From: an uncultured Pseudomonadota bacterium
Lineage (GTDB): Bacteria; Pseudomonadota; Gammaproteobacteria; Steroidobacterales; Steroidobacteraceae
DNA: 52,664 nt
Assembly: GCA_903927005.1 (NCBI GenBank)
Contig: CAIYLH010000012.1
Location: forward strand, 1 to 52,664
Direction of reading: 5' to 3'
How positions within the stretch are numbered: position 1 is the stretch's first letter; every line of letters starts with the position of its first letter. Positions 1 to 8,387 of this stretch are shown here, in pieces. Under the pieces are notes generated by a model. It made no database searches. It was given only the letters and a program-made list of their open reading frames with translations, and had not been told where the DNA came from. The translations under genes were made by a program, and so were the position numbers.

Positions 1-200
1 AAACCGCGAGGGGGTGTCCTCGTCCGTGCACGGGAACGAGTCATCGCCACGGCACGCGCGGGCAAGCCGGACACCTCGTCCGCGCAAGGCTAAGGATAGC
101 GCGTGTCGGGGCGGCGGCATGAGCACCAGTTTCCGACTAGTGCCATACGCGCTCGTCACCGCTGCATGAGGCGGCACAACGGAAGCGCACGTACCCCAAC
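1..200. other. Left-edge region, no confirmed gene
   Basis: Frame 1 of the plus strand is open from the window edge to a TAA at 91-93 and could be the last 30 codons of a gene entering from the left. Its third-position G/C (about 70 percent by count) is lower than in the clear genes here, so this is weak. The remaining bases to the folD stop codon hold nothing I recognise. Confidence 0.25.
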
Positions 201-1091
201 TCAGGTGCCGGCGAGTTTCGACTCGTCGTTATCGATGATCCCCACCGTCCGCTCAGCGGAGCGAAGGGTGTTGTAGAGCAGCATCGTGACAGTCATCGGG
301 CCGACGCCGCCCGGCACGGGCGAGATCAATGAGGCCTTCTTCCGGACGCCCTCGAAGTCCACGTCGCCGACCACGCGACCGTCTGGCAGGCGGTTGATGC
401 CGACGTCGATGACCACTGCCCCCGTGCGCACCATCTGCGGCACGATCAGGTTCGGCACACCCGCAGCGACCACGAGAATGTCAGCCATCAGCGTGAACAT
501 CGCGAGGTCGCGCGTCAGCTTGTGACAGATGCAGACCGTCGCATCCTGCTGCATCAGCATCATTGCGACCGGCTTGCCGACGATATTGCTCGCACCGACA
601 ACGACGACGTTGCGGCCGGCGATCTGAACGTTCTCGTGCTCGAGCAGCTTCTGCACGCCATATGGCGTGCAAGGCGGAAAGACGGTGGTGCCGGTCAGCA
701 GCCCACCGACGTTGTACAGATGGAAGCCGTCCACATCCTTGTCCACCGAGATCCGCTCCAGCACGCGACTGATGGAGATCTGCGGCGGCAGCGGCAACTG
801 CACCAGCACGCCGTGTACGGTGGGATCTGCGTTAAGGCGATCGATTTCCGCGAGCACCGTCTCCTCGTCGATATCGACCGGCAGCTCAATGCGCTCGGAC
901 TTGATGCCGACGTCCTCGCACGCTCGAACCTTGTTGTTGACGTATAGGCGCGAAGCCGGATTGCTGCCGACCAGGATCACAGCAAGGCCGGGGCGTAACC
1001 CGTGGCTGGCAAACAGGCGGTCGACCCGGCCGCGGTACTCGGCTCTGAGTTTACGGGCAACAGCCTTGCCATCAATGATACGCGCGGTCAT
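201..1091 (-). CDS. folD: Bifunctional methylenetetrahydrofolate dehydrogenase/cyclohydrolase FolD
   Basis: Cytosolic enzyme that oxidises 5,10-methylene-THF to methenyl-THF with NADP and hydrolyses it to 10-formyl-THF. The 296-residue product has the usual length. Visible FolD features are the YVNNK active-site block (Tyr50, Lys54), VQLPLP with Gln98, KDVDGFH with Asp121, the Rossmann segment VVVGASNIVGKP near 163-174, and the C-terminal signature PVPGGVGPMTV near 258-268. I chose the ATG at 1091 because it opens the conserved MTARIIDGK start; an in-frame extension to 1208 adds 39 residues unlike the family. It lies downstream of the AraC gene on the same strand with a 113-base gap. Next to demethylating enzymes it could oxidise THF-bound C1 units, but FolD is also a housekeeping gene, so that link is inference. 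Confidence 0.97.
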   Translation of the reverse strand: MTARIIDGKAVARKLRAEYRGRVDRLFASHGLRPGLAVILVGSNPASRLYVNNKVRACEDVGIKSERIELPVDIDEETVLAEIDRLNADPTVHGVLVQLPLPPQISISRVLERISVDKDVDGFHLYNVGGLLTGTTVFPPCTPYGVQKLLEHENVQIAGRNVVVVGASNIVGKPVAMMLMQQDATVCICHKLTRDLAMFTLMADILVVAAGVPNLIVPQMVRTGAVVIDVGINRLPDGRVVGDVDFEGVRKKASLISPVPGGVGPMTVTMLLYNTLRSAERTVGIIDNDESKLAGT

Positions 1092-1204
1092 TAGCAGTCT
1101 CGGGGTCGGGTCGGGAAGGGCCGCAATTCTAACCGCGACGGGCCGGCCGCACAGCGCTGATGACAATGGAATTTCCGAAGGCGCCTGCGCCTGGCGCCGC
1201 GCCG

Positions 1205-2221
1205 TCAATTGACCTGCGATACCCCATGGCGAGTGCGCTTGGGCGAAACGCCGAAATGCTGGCGGTAGGCGGCCGTAAACGTGCTGTGGTGGCGGTAGCC
1301 GCTCTGGCGGGCAATCTCACGGACCTGCAGGTCAGTACCCGACAGCAGCGCTTGTGCGTGCTCCAGCCGCAGGCGTCGTACGTAGCCGGAGGTCGTCTCA
1401 CCGTAGTGACGGCGGAACCCGGCGCACAGCTTGGCGGGATTCAGCCCGACCCGTCTTGCCAGCGCGGCCAACGTCGGCGGGGCGACGAAGCTCTGGTCGA
1501 GGATTCCGCGCACCTGCGCGAGCCTGCGCAAGTCGCGCTCATTGCGGACAGGGCCCGGCGAGGCCCCGATCAGGCGGCCGTTGCGCAGCGTGACGTGCAG
1601 CAACTCGTGCGCCTTGCCGATCGCGTACAGCCAATCGATCCCGTCGCGGCACTCCAGACCCACGATGTCGCGCAACACCGGCAGCGTCGCCGCAATCTGC
1701 TCACCGAGACGGAACTGGGGCGTGGCGGTGGAACCGTGACCCTCGGCAAGCCCGGCCAGTAGCCGCCCGACCTCTGCCCCTCCCACCCCCTGCAACCAGT
1801 GACGGTCACAGTACAGACTGACCCAGGTCTCACGCAGCCGGTCCGGCACGCCGAGACGCTCGGCGACGTCATCGCAACCCACGGGCTGGTACCAGAGCAG
1901 GCAGGACGCCTCACCGACCGAGACCTCACCCCACTGGCCTGCCAGCACCAGCGAACCCGACAGGCGGTAATGGAACTCGACGATGTCCTGGCCCGAGAGG
2001 CGGCTCGCAAACTCGTTCTTGCAGCCGACGTCGACCACCGCCATCACCATGCCCGGCGAGACCACATAGGTATCGCAGCGATTGGCGGGGTCGGCGACAT
2101 TGAAGCGGAGTCGGTCACGATAGGCGGCATAGCGGCGCATGAACGCCTGATCCGGCGGCACGGGCATCTGCGCGGCACCGACGCCGGCCGGCGGCGACAG
2201 CCAGGACTCCGCAATCTCCAT
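1205..2221 (-). CDS. AraC-family transcriptional regulator
   Basis: A 338-residue DNA-binding regulator. The last 100 residues form the double helix-turn-helix domain of AraC/XylS proteins: ALARRVGLNPAKLCAGFRRH is the first HTH region and REIARQSGYRHHSTFTAAYR the second, followed by the typical FGVSPKRTR end. The N-terminal 220 residues contain no recognised effector domain; they are not the DJ-1-like domain of GbdR. The gene is divergent from the DMGDH-like flavoprotein at 2442, so control of that gene is the natural guess. Two CCTAAG hexamers lie 21 bases apart in the shared intergenic region. Confidence 0.92.
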   Translation of the reverse strand: MEIAESWLSPPAGVGAAQMPVPPDQAFMRRYAAYRDRLRFNVADPANRCDTYVVSPGMVMAVVDVGCKNEFASRLSGQDIVEFHYRLSGSLVLAGQWGEVSVGEASCLLWYQPVGCDDVAERLGVPDRLRETWVSLYCDRHWLQGVGGAEVGRLLAGLAEGHGSTATPQFRLGEQIAATLPVLRDIVGLECRDGIDWLYAIGKAHELLHVTLRNGRLIGASPGPVRNERDLRRLAQVRGILDQSFVAPPTLAALARRVGLNPAKLCAGFRRHYGETTSGYVRRLRLEHAQALLSGTDLQVREIARQSGYRHHSTFTAAYRQHFGVSPKRTRHGVSQVN

Positions 2222-2331
2222 CGTCCGTACCCCCCCCGTCGCAGGCAGCCCTTAGCGGCCGCGCAGCCGCGAGGTTGCGACGCCTGCGGGGACACTGTCA
2301 ACCGCGCCGCCGAGCGACGCCGACACTCGCG

Positions 2332-2358
2332 CCTAAGAAATCGCGAGCCATCCCTAAG
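2332..2358. promoter_or_regulatory. Direct CCTAAG repeats, possible AraC-type operator
   Basis: CCTAAG occurs at 2332-2337 and again at 2353-2358, a start-to-start distance of 21 bases (two helical turns). This is the geometry of tandem AraC-family half-sites, and it lies between the divergent araC-type gene and the flavoprotein gene. The hexamer is short, so chance is a real alternative. I saw no other clear signal in the 220-base gap 2222-2441. Confidence 0.25.
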
Positions 2359-2441
2359 TTCGCCGGCCACCGCCGCCCCCCCGGCTCCGGTACCGTGGGC
2401 GCAGACGCCTCCTTTAAATTCCCCGCTCGCGAGTGCAACCC

Positions 2442-4859
2442 ATGAAGTCCCATGCTCAGGCTGTCGTCATCGGTGGCGGTGTCGTCGGCTGCAGCGTCCT
2501 GTACCACCTGACCAAGCTCGGCTGGCGCGACGTCGTGCTGTGTGAGCGCAAGGAACTGACCGCAGGCTCAAGCTGGCACGCCGCCGGGCAGTTCCACGCT
2601 CTGAACAGCGAAGGCTCGATGTCACGCCTGCAGTCCTACACGATCGGGCTGTACAAGGAGCTACAGGAAATCTCCGGGCAGGACATTGGCCTGCACCTGC
2701 CCGGCGGACTCAACGTCGCTGCCACCCGTGAGCGCTGGGACCTGCTGCGCGCGGATGTCGCCCGCCACAAGACGCTCGGCCTCGACACCCGTCTGGTCGG
2801 ACCGGAGGAAATCCGTGAGCTGTGTCCGATCATGGACACGCGCGGCGTCTATGGCGCGATCTTCGATCCGATGGAAGGCCACCTGGACCCGTCGGGCACC
2901 ACCCATGCGTATGCGAAAGCGGCGCGACTCAACGGTGCCGAGATCTATCGCAACACCCGCGTGCTCGAACTCAAGCGCACGCCGCGCGGTACCTGGCTTG
3001 TGGTCACCGAGCAGGGGAACATCGAGGCGGAGCATGTCGTCAACGCCGGCGGGCTGTGGGCCCGGGAAGTCGGCCACCTGGTCGGCGTCGAACTGCCGCT
3101 GATCCCGATGGAACACCACTATCTCATCACCGAGGACCTGCCGGAGCTGCGCGATGCGACGCGCGAGCTTGCCACCGTCGTCGATCTAGACGGCGAGATG
3201 TACATGCGGCAGGAGCGCAAGGGCATCCTGCTCGGCGTGTACGAAACCCCAAGCAAAGCCTGGGCGGTCGACGGCACCTCTTGGGACTACGGCGCCACCG
3301 AGCTGCTGCCACCGGAACTGGATCGCCTGACTGGCGCGCTGGAGAAGGGATTCACGCGCTTCCCGGCGCTCAACGCCGCCGGCATCCGCAAGATCGTCAA
3401 CGGCCCGTTCACGTTCACGCCGGATGGCAATCCGCTGGTAGGTCCGGTCCCTGGCGTACCGAACTTCTGGGCCGCGTGCGGCGTGATGGCGGGGTTCTCG
3501 ATGGGTGGCGGCGTGGGCCTGGTGCTCGCCAGCTGGATGGCGAACGGCGAGCCGGAGGGAGATGCCTTTGCACTCGACGTCGCCCGCTTCGGCCCTCATG
3601 CAACACGCCGCTACGTGCTCGACAAGGCCAGCGAATTTTATTCGCGCCGCTTCCGGATCGCTTACCCGAACGAATACTGGCCGGCAGGCAGGCCCTCCAA
3701 GACATCCGCCGTCTACGACCGGCTGGTCTCGCGACGGGCCGTGCACGGCGTCAGTTACGGCTTGGAATATCCGCTGTATTTCGCACCCAAGGGCGAACCG
3801 GCCGAAGAGAATCCGAGCCTGCGCCGTTCGAACGCGTTCGGGCCGGTCGGCGCGGAATGCCGCACAGCACGCGCCACGGCAGGTGTACTCGACGCCAGCT
3901 CCTTCAGTAAGTACGAGATCGCAGGCCCCGGTGCCGAGGCGTTCCTTGATCGACTGATGGCCTCCCGCCTGCCCTCGATCGGACGCATCAAGCTCACCCC
4001 CATGCTGGCGCCAAGCGGCCGACTGATGGGTGACCTGACTTCGATCCGACTCAGTGCCGAACGCTTCATGGTGTTCGGCTCCGGCTACCTGCAGGCCTGG
4101 CACATGCGCTGGTTCGAGCAGCATCTGCCGACTGGCGGCGTCACCCTGCAGAACCTCTCCGACGATTGGGGCGCACTTGCGATTTTCGGGCCTCGTGCCC
4201 GCGAGGCCCTCGCCCGCATCACCCGTGACGATGTGAGCCACACCGGCTTGCCGTTCATGACCGCCCGCATGATGGATGTTGGACTCGCACGGGCACTGGT
4301 CGCGCGAATGTCGGTAACGGGCGAGCTCGGCTACGAGATCCACCTGCCGCAGGTGCAACTCGGTCCGCTGTACGACCTGCTGATGGCCTCCACCGCCGAC
4401 CTTGGCGTCATCGACGTCGGCATGTACGCGCTGCTGTCGATGCGCATCGAGAAGGGTTTCGGCATCTGGACGCGGGAGTTTTCGCGTGACTACACGGCGC
4501 GCGAAAGCGGCCTTGCACGCTTCGTCGCGTACGACAAACCGGGGTTCATCGGCCGCGACGCCGCGCTGCGCGAGCGCGATGCGACGCCAGCACGGCAACT
4601 GGTGCTGCTGGAGGTCGCGGCCACCGACGCGGACGCCAGCTTCTATGAGCCGATCTGGGCTGGCGACGAACGCATTGGCTTCATCACCTCGTCCGCCTAC
4701 GGCCACACCTGTGGCCGTAGTCTGTCGATGGGTTACGTCGCAAGCGCCCACGCGGCAGGGGGCACCAAGCTCGAAGTGACCGTTCTGGGCGAGCGGCGGG
4801 CCTGCACGGTACTCGGCGAAGTGCCGGTCGACCCGCAGGGCTCACGGATGCGGATGTGA
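2442..4859 (+). CDS. DMGDH/sarcosine-dehydrogenase-like FAD oxidoreductase with GcvT domain
   Basis: An 805-residue flavoprotein of the dimethylglycine dehydrogenase/sarcosine dehydrogenase type, which oxidatively demethylates tertiary or secondary N-methyl amines and passes the C1 unit to THF. The N-terminal DAO domain has the dinucleotide motif VVIGGGVVGCSV (residues 8-19) and LTAGSSWHAAG, whose His46 matches the histidine that binds FAD covalently in DMGDH and SARDH. From about residue 430 onward there is a GcvT-type folate-binding half, including TGELGYEIHLP. I chose ATG 2442; a GTG three codons upstream is also open. The mttB-like gene follows after 22 bases, so the two are probably cotranscribed. 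The substrate cannot be read from sequence; dimethylglycine, sarcosine or a related N-methyl amino acid are likely. Confidence 0.9.
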   Translation: MKSHAQAVVIGGGVVGCSVLYHLTKLGWRDVVLCERKELTAGSSWHAAGQFHALNSEGSMSRLQSYTIGLYKELQEISGQDIGLHLPGGLNVAATRERWDLLRADVARHKTLGLDTRLVGPEEIRELCPIMDTRGVYGAIFDPMEGHLDPSGTTHAYAKAARLNGAEIYRNTRVLELKRTPRGTWLVVTEQGNIEAEHVVNAGGLWAREVGHLVGVELPLIPMEHHYLITEDLPELRDATRELATVVDLDGEMYMRQERKGILLGVYETPSKAWAVDGTSWDYGATELLPPELDRLTGALEKGFTRFPALNAAGIRKIVNGPFTFTPDGNPLVGPVPGVPNFWAACGVMAGFSMGGGVGLVLASWMANGEPEGDAFALDVARFGPHATRRYVLDKASEFYSRRFRIAYPNEYWPAGRPSKTSAVYDRLVSRRAVHGVSYGLEYPLYFAPKGEPAEENPSLRRSNAFGPVGAECRTARATAGVLDASSFSKYEIAGPGAEAFLDRLMASRLPSIGRIKLTPMLAPSGRLMGDLTSIRLSAERFMVFGSGYLQAWHMRWFEQHLPTGGVTLQNLSDDWGALAIFGPRAREALARITRDDVSHTGLPFMTARMMDVGLARALVARMSVTGELGYEIHLPQVQLGPLYDLLMASTADLGVIDVGMYALLSMRIEKGFGIWTREFSRDYTARESGLARFVAYDKPGFIGRDAALRERDATPARQLVLLEVAATDADASFYEPIWAGDERIGFITSSAYGHTCGRSLSMGYVASAHAAGGTKLEVTVLGERRACTVLGEVPVDPQGSRMRM

Positions 4860-4881
4860 TGGCCCCCAGGAGACTGCCAGC

Positions 4882-6435
4882 ATGACGGACCCGACCGAGA
4901 CGGCGCCGCGCCGCGCGCGCCCGAGTGGCCGCGACGCACGCCGCAGCCAGCGCGCGCTCGCGCCTGTGGGGCCCGCCTACCTGACCCGACAGATCCCACC
5001 CTACGAGCTACTCGGCGAGGAAGGACTGGCGAGCATCGAACGGCACGCCGACCGCATCCTCGAGGAAATAGGACTGGAGATTCGTGGCGACGACGAAGCG
5101 CTGCAGTTGTGGCGCGCCGCCGGGGCGACGATCAGCAACGGCTGCCGGGTGCACGCACCTGCGGGTCTTGCGCGTGAGCTCGTGCGCCGCACCACGCCAC
5201 GGGAGTTCACGCAACACGCGCGCAACCCCGCTCGCAGCGTGCGCATCGGCGGCGCGAACACGGTGTTCGCGCCGGCCTACGGCGCGCCGTTCGTGTCGGA
5301 CCTGGATCGCGGCCGGCGCTACGGCACGCTGGACGACTTCCAGAACTTCGTGCGACTGGCCTACGCCACGCCGTGGCTGCACCACTCTGGCGGTACGGTC
5401 TGCGAGCCGGTCGATGTGGCCGTCAACAAGCGCCACTTCGACATGCTCTACGCGCACATGCGCCTGTCAGACAAGCCCTTCATGGGCTCGGTCACCACCG
5501 CCGCGCGCGCGGCCGACTCCATCGAGATGTGCCGGATTTTATTTGGCGCCGAGTTCGTCGACCAGAACTGCGTCATCCTCGGCAACGTCAACGTGAACTC
5601 GCCGCTCGTGCTCGATGGCGAGGCGAGCCGGGTCATCCGCGTCTACGCCGCCGCGAACCAGGCGCCGGTATGCGTGCCCTTCATCCTCGGCGGCGCGATG
5701 GGACCGGTCACCACGGCCGGAGCACTCGCGCAGTGTTTCGCAGAGGCGACCTTCTGCGTGGCGCTGGGCCAGCTCGAGCGTCCCGGGTCGCCCGCGATTC
5801 TCGGCAATTTCCTCTCGTCGATGTCGCTCAGAAGCGGCGCACCGACCTTCGGCACGCCCGAGCCTGCGCTCGCCTACCTTGCGATCGGCCAACTGGCCCG
5901 ACGACTGGGCGTGCCGTTGCGCTGCGGTGGCAATTTGTGTGCATCGAAGGTCGCTGACGCGCAGGCAGCGTCAGAAAGCGCGAACTCGCTGTGGCCCTCG
6001 TTCATGGCGGGCGCGAACTTCATGCTGCACTCCGCCGGCTGGCTCGAGGCAGGGCTTGCGATGTCCTACGAGAAGTTCGTGATGGACGCAGACCAGCTCG
6101 GCGCCTTCCACACATTCGCCCGTGGCATCGCGCTGGATGACAACGGCTTCGGGATGGAGGCGTTCCGCGAGGTCGGGCCAGGCAAGCACTACCTGGGGTC
6201 CGCGCACACGATGGCGAACTACCAGAGCGCGTTCTACGACTACGAACTGGCCGACAACACGCCTTACGAGCAGTGGAGCCAAGAGGGCTCGAAGGACCAG
6301 CTGCAACGCGCCAATCACCGCTGGAAGGCACTACTGGCGGCCTACCAGATGCCAGTGATGGACGAGGCGCGCAACGAGGAACTGTGCGCGTACATCGAGC
6401 GCCGCAAGAGCGCGATGCCCGACGAAATCGGCTGA
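4882..6435 (+). CDS. MttB-superfamily (trimethylamine/betaine) methyltransferase, non-pyrrolysine
   Basis: A 517-residue member of the trimethylamine methyltransferase MttB superfamily (TIM-barrel enzymes that move a methyl group from a quaternary or tertiary amine to a corrinoid protein). Family traits include the basic N-terminus SGRDARRSQR, and repeated motifs also seen in the second copy at 6471-8075: GGAMGPVTTAGALAQ, MAGANFMLHSAGWLEAGLAMSYEKFVMD split over two stretches, and GPGKHYLGSAHTM. The frame contains no internal amber codon, so this is not the pyrrolysine-type MttB but the class that includes glycine betaine (MtgB), proline betaine and carnitine methyltransferases. A Shine-Dalgarno AGGAGA precedes the ATG by about 8 bases. 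No corrinoid-protein gene is in the window. Substrate unknown; a betaine is likely. Confidence 0.9.
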   Translation: MTDPTETAPRRARPSGRDARRSQRALAPVGPAYLTRQIPPYELLGEEGLASIERHADRILEEIGLEIRGDDEALQLWRAAGATISNGCRVHAPAGLARELVRRTTPREFTQHARNPARSVRIGGANTVFAPAYGAPFVSDLDRGRRYGTLDDFQNFVRLAYATPWLHHSGGTVCEPVDVAVNKRHFDMLYAHMRLSDKPFMGSVTTAARAADSIEMCRILFGAEFVDQNCVILGNVNVNSPLVLDGEASRVIRVYAAANQAPVCVPFILGGAMGPVTTAGALAQCFAEATFCVALGQLERPGSPAILGNFLSSMSLRSGAPTFGTPEPALAYLAIGQLARRLGVPLRCGGNLCASKVADAQAASESANSLWPSFMAGANFMLHSAGWLEAGLAMSYEKFVMDADQLGAFHTFARGIALDDNGFGMEAFREVGPGKHYLGSAHTMANYQSAFYDYELADNTPYEQWSQEGSKDQLQRANHRWKALLAAYQMPVMDEARNEELCAYIERRKSAMPDEIG

Positions 6436-6466
6436 TCGCGCGGCGCCTTGTGGCGCCGCGCGATCA
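6433..6466. terminator. Perfect 15-bp hairpin between convergent mttB-like genes
   Basis: The arms at 6433-6447 and 6452-6466 are exact reverse complements (TGATCGCGCGGCGCC on the left) with the 4-base loop TTGT. The left arm begins with the TGA stop of the plus-strand gene, and the minus-strand gene stops 5 bases beyond the right arm. There is no U-tract on either side, so it is not a textbook intrinsic terminator. It probably serves as a bidirectional transcript end or 3-prime stabiliser. Confidence 0.75.
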
Positions 6467-6470
6467 TCGT

Positions 6471-8075
6471 TCAGGCGCGCTTGCCTGCCAGGTCGACGAC
6501 GCCGGCGACGCCCTCCGCCGGAGCACTCATGGCGCTGCGCGGCAGCTTCACCGGGAAGCAGGCGCGGATGTCGGCATCCACCTCTTCGCTGATGTGGCTC
6601 GGGAAGTTCGCAGCAAGAATCTCGCGGACCTTCTTGGCGGCCCGCGCCACCACGTCCAGCGATCCCTGCTCGATCCACTCGTTCGGGCTGCGACGATCGC
6701 CGACGGCCGGGTAGATGTACTCGGTCTGCATCAGCTCGAGCGTCTGGCTGGAGCCGAGGTAGTGACCGGGACCATTGAGACAGACGTCCTTGATGGTCTC
6801 GAAGGAGAGCTTCTCCTCGTTGACCTCGATGCCCTTGATCGTGCGCTGCGCCATGCCGATGGTGTCGTTGTCGATCACCAGGCTCTCGAGCGAGTAACCG
6901 AGCAGGCTCGCGTGCATGCCGGCCGATTCGTAGATCAGGTTGGCGCCGGCATTGCCGACCAGCGCGTGATTCAGGCCCTTCTCGGCGCCCGCCTGGCCAT
7001 CCGCGGTCTTGGCATCGGTCATGCCCGAGGCCGTGCCGCCCGTCAGATCGTAGAAGTGCGCCATCTGCCCCGCGGCGGACGACAGCAGCGCCTGCTCAGG
7101 GCTGCCGCCGGACATCGCGCCGGTACGCAGGTCGGAGACGAAGCACCAGGTACCAAAGATCGCCGGGTGGCCCGGCTTGATCGCATTGACGTAAACGAGG
7201 CCGGCCAGACACTCGGCCACTTCCTGCGCAAGCGCGCCGGCAAGCGCGGCAGGCGCAGTCGCGCCCGCCTGACCGGCCGACAGCAGCAGAATCGGCATAC
7301 CACCCTCCACCGCCACTTCGAGGCAGCGGCAGGCGTCGGTCGCGAACTTCATCGGCGGCACGACAAAGCAGTTGGACTGGCTGACGAACGGGCGCTCGCG
7401 CCACTTGGCCTCGCTGCCTGCGATCTTGTGCAGCATCTCGAGGGAGGCCTTCAGATGCTCAGGCTGCACCCAGCTCGAACCGACGTGCTTGGTCGTGCTC
7501 GACACCGCGGCATAGCAGGTGTTGAAGTCCATCTCGTACGGATCAGGGATGTCGCGCGGCACGACCGCACGCTGGAAGAAGTGAATGTGCTCCATCTGGT
7601 CGACGATGCGACCGATGTCGTACAGGTCCTGCAGCTTGGACTCGCGGTAGGTACCGGCGGCATCGACCATGTTCACCGCGGCGCCCGCCGTGCCGAAATA
7701 GACCTTCTTGCCCCACGGCTCCAGGTCAAAGCGCGGGTTCTGGGCATACAGCGGGAAGTGCCGGCCCGCCTTCGCGAGGGTGTCCTCGACCAGCGCTTTG
7801 GGAAACAGCAACCGGCCGTGCTCACTGACTGTGCAGCCGGCGCGGGTGAGGATCTCGACACCGGTTTCCGGCGCGTCGGCAAGGCCGATCTCGGCCAGCA
7901 GCCGCAGCGCAGTACGGTGGATGTCGAGCATGTCCTGGTCGCTGAGCGGACGGTAGCGACCCGAGCTCATCCCCGGGGTGACCGGGCGCAGATGGTCCGG
8001 CAGGGGACCGGCACGCAGTGCACGTCTGGCATCACGACCGGAACGACGCGCTTTAGTCTGACACTCGTCACTCAA
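6471..8075 (-). CDS. Second MttB-superfamily methyltransferase, non-pyrrolysine
   Basis: A 534-residue MttB-superfamily protein, paralogous to the one ending at 6435 and convergent with it. It shares the N-terminal RRSGRDARR element, ATAPAALAGALAQEV (matching the GPVTTAGALAQ region), GANLIYESAGMHASLLGYS and GPGHYLGSSQTLELM. No amber codon interrupts the frame. I chose the TTG at 8075 because GGGAGC lies a suitable distance upstream and the protein then begins with the polar, basic N-terminus common in the family; an ATG at 8177 would add 34 low-complexity residues. A 14-base palindrome (8088-8101) sits directly upstream. The substrate is probably a different methylated amine from that of the first copy, but this is not visible from sequence. 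Confidence 0.9.
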   Translation of the reverse strand: MSDECQTKARRSGRDARRALRAGPLPDHLRPVTPGMSSGRYRPLSDQDMLDIHRTALRLLAEIGLADAPETGVEILTRAGCTVSEHGRLLFPKALVEDTLAKAGRHFPLYAQNPRFDLEPWGKKVYFGTAGAAVNMVDAAGTYRESKLQDLYDIGRIVDQMEHIHFFQRAVVPRDIPDPYEMDFNTCYAAVSSTTKHVGSSWVQPEHLKASLEMLHKIAGSEAKWRERPFVSQSNCFVVPPMKFATDACRCLEVAVEGGMPILLLSAGQAGATAPAALAGALAQEVAECLAGLVYVNAIKPGHPAIFGTWCFVSDLRTGAMSGGSPEQALLSSAAGQMAHFYDLTGGTASGMTDAKTADGQAGAEKGLNHALVGNAGANLIYESAGMHASLLGYSLESLVIDNDTIGMAQRTIKGIEVNEEKLSFETIKDVCLNGPGHYLGSSQTLELMQTEYIYPAVGDRRSPNEWIEQGSLDVVARAAKKVREILAANFPSHISEEVDADIRACFPVKLPRSAMSAPAEGVAGVVDLAGKRA

Positions 8076-8087
8076 GGTATAGCTCCC

Positions 8088-8101
8088 GTGCCCGCGGGCA
8101 C
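8088..8101. promoter_or_regulatory. Palindrome upstream of second mttB-like gene
   Basis: GTGCCCGCGGGCAC is a perfect 14-base palindrome immediately upstream of the ribosome-binding site of the minus-strand mttB-like gene. It could be an operator or a 5-prime leader hairpin. GC-rich palindromes are not rare in this genome, so the functional claim is weak. Confidence 0.3.
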
Positions 8102-8221
8102 TCGCTGAAATGGGGGCCGGCCGAATCGCCGGCGCACCAGCTGCCGGGGGGCGAAAATGCGCCGCCCCGAATGCCACTGGCGATCCAAGCGTCGCACGAC
8201 CCCGGTTCCGGAAAAGAACAG

Positions 8222-8242
8222 ATTTTCTACCGATGAGAAAAT
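8222..8242. promoter_or_regulatory. AT-rich inverted repeat in divergent mttB/lyase intergenic region
   Basis: ATTTTCT (8222-8228) and AGAAAAT (8236-8242) are exact inverted arms around a 7-base centre. The site is the only AT-rich patch in the 312-base gap between the mttB-like start (8075) and the lyase start (8388), so it marks the probable promoter/operator of one or both. Its TTTTCTACCGAT resembles TTTCTTACCGAT at 10363-10374 upstream of the TonB receptor. The rest of the gap contains GC-rich hairpins around 8140-8170 but nothing I can name. Confidence 0.4.
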
Positions 8243-8387
8243 TTTAGCCCGAGCTGGGGCCGGAGCTGACGCAGAAGCCCCGGCTGACCGCGGCTGCAGA
8301 CCCCTCTTGCCCCACCGGCCGGGCTAAGCATAGGTTGCCGGTCTCAGGCCCGTACCACCGGCCCATACCACTCGACCGGGAAGCCCC

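Noticed and set aside
3186-4751. Long minus-strand open frame inside the DMGDH-like gene
   Set aside because: It is a high-G+C shadow of a clear plus-strand gene and shows no recognisable domain.
4882-8075. Pyrrolysine-containing MttB
   Set aside because: Neither mttB-like frame has an internal amber codon and no pyl genes are present.
6273-8108. 611-codon plus-strand open frame opposite the second mttB-like gene
   Set aside because: Antisense shadow; the minus-strand frame has strong family motifs and this one has none.
8173-8179. GCCACTG heptamer, as at the end of the cobalamin-riboswitch B12 box, upstream of the lyase gene
   Set aside because: The rest of the B12 box and the conserved riboswitch helices are not visible around it, so the heptamer is probably chance despite the corrinoid-type neighbours.
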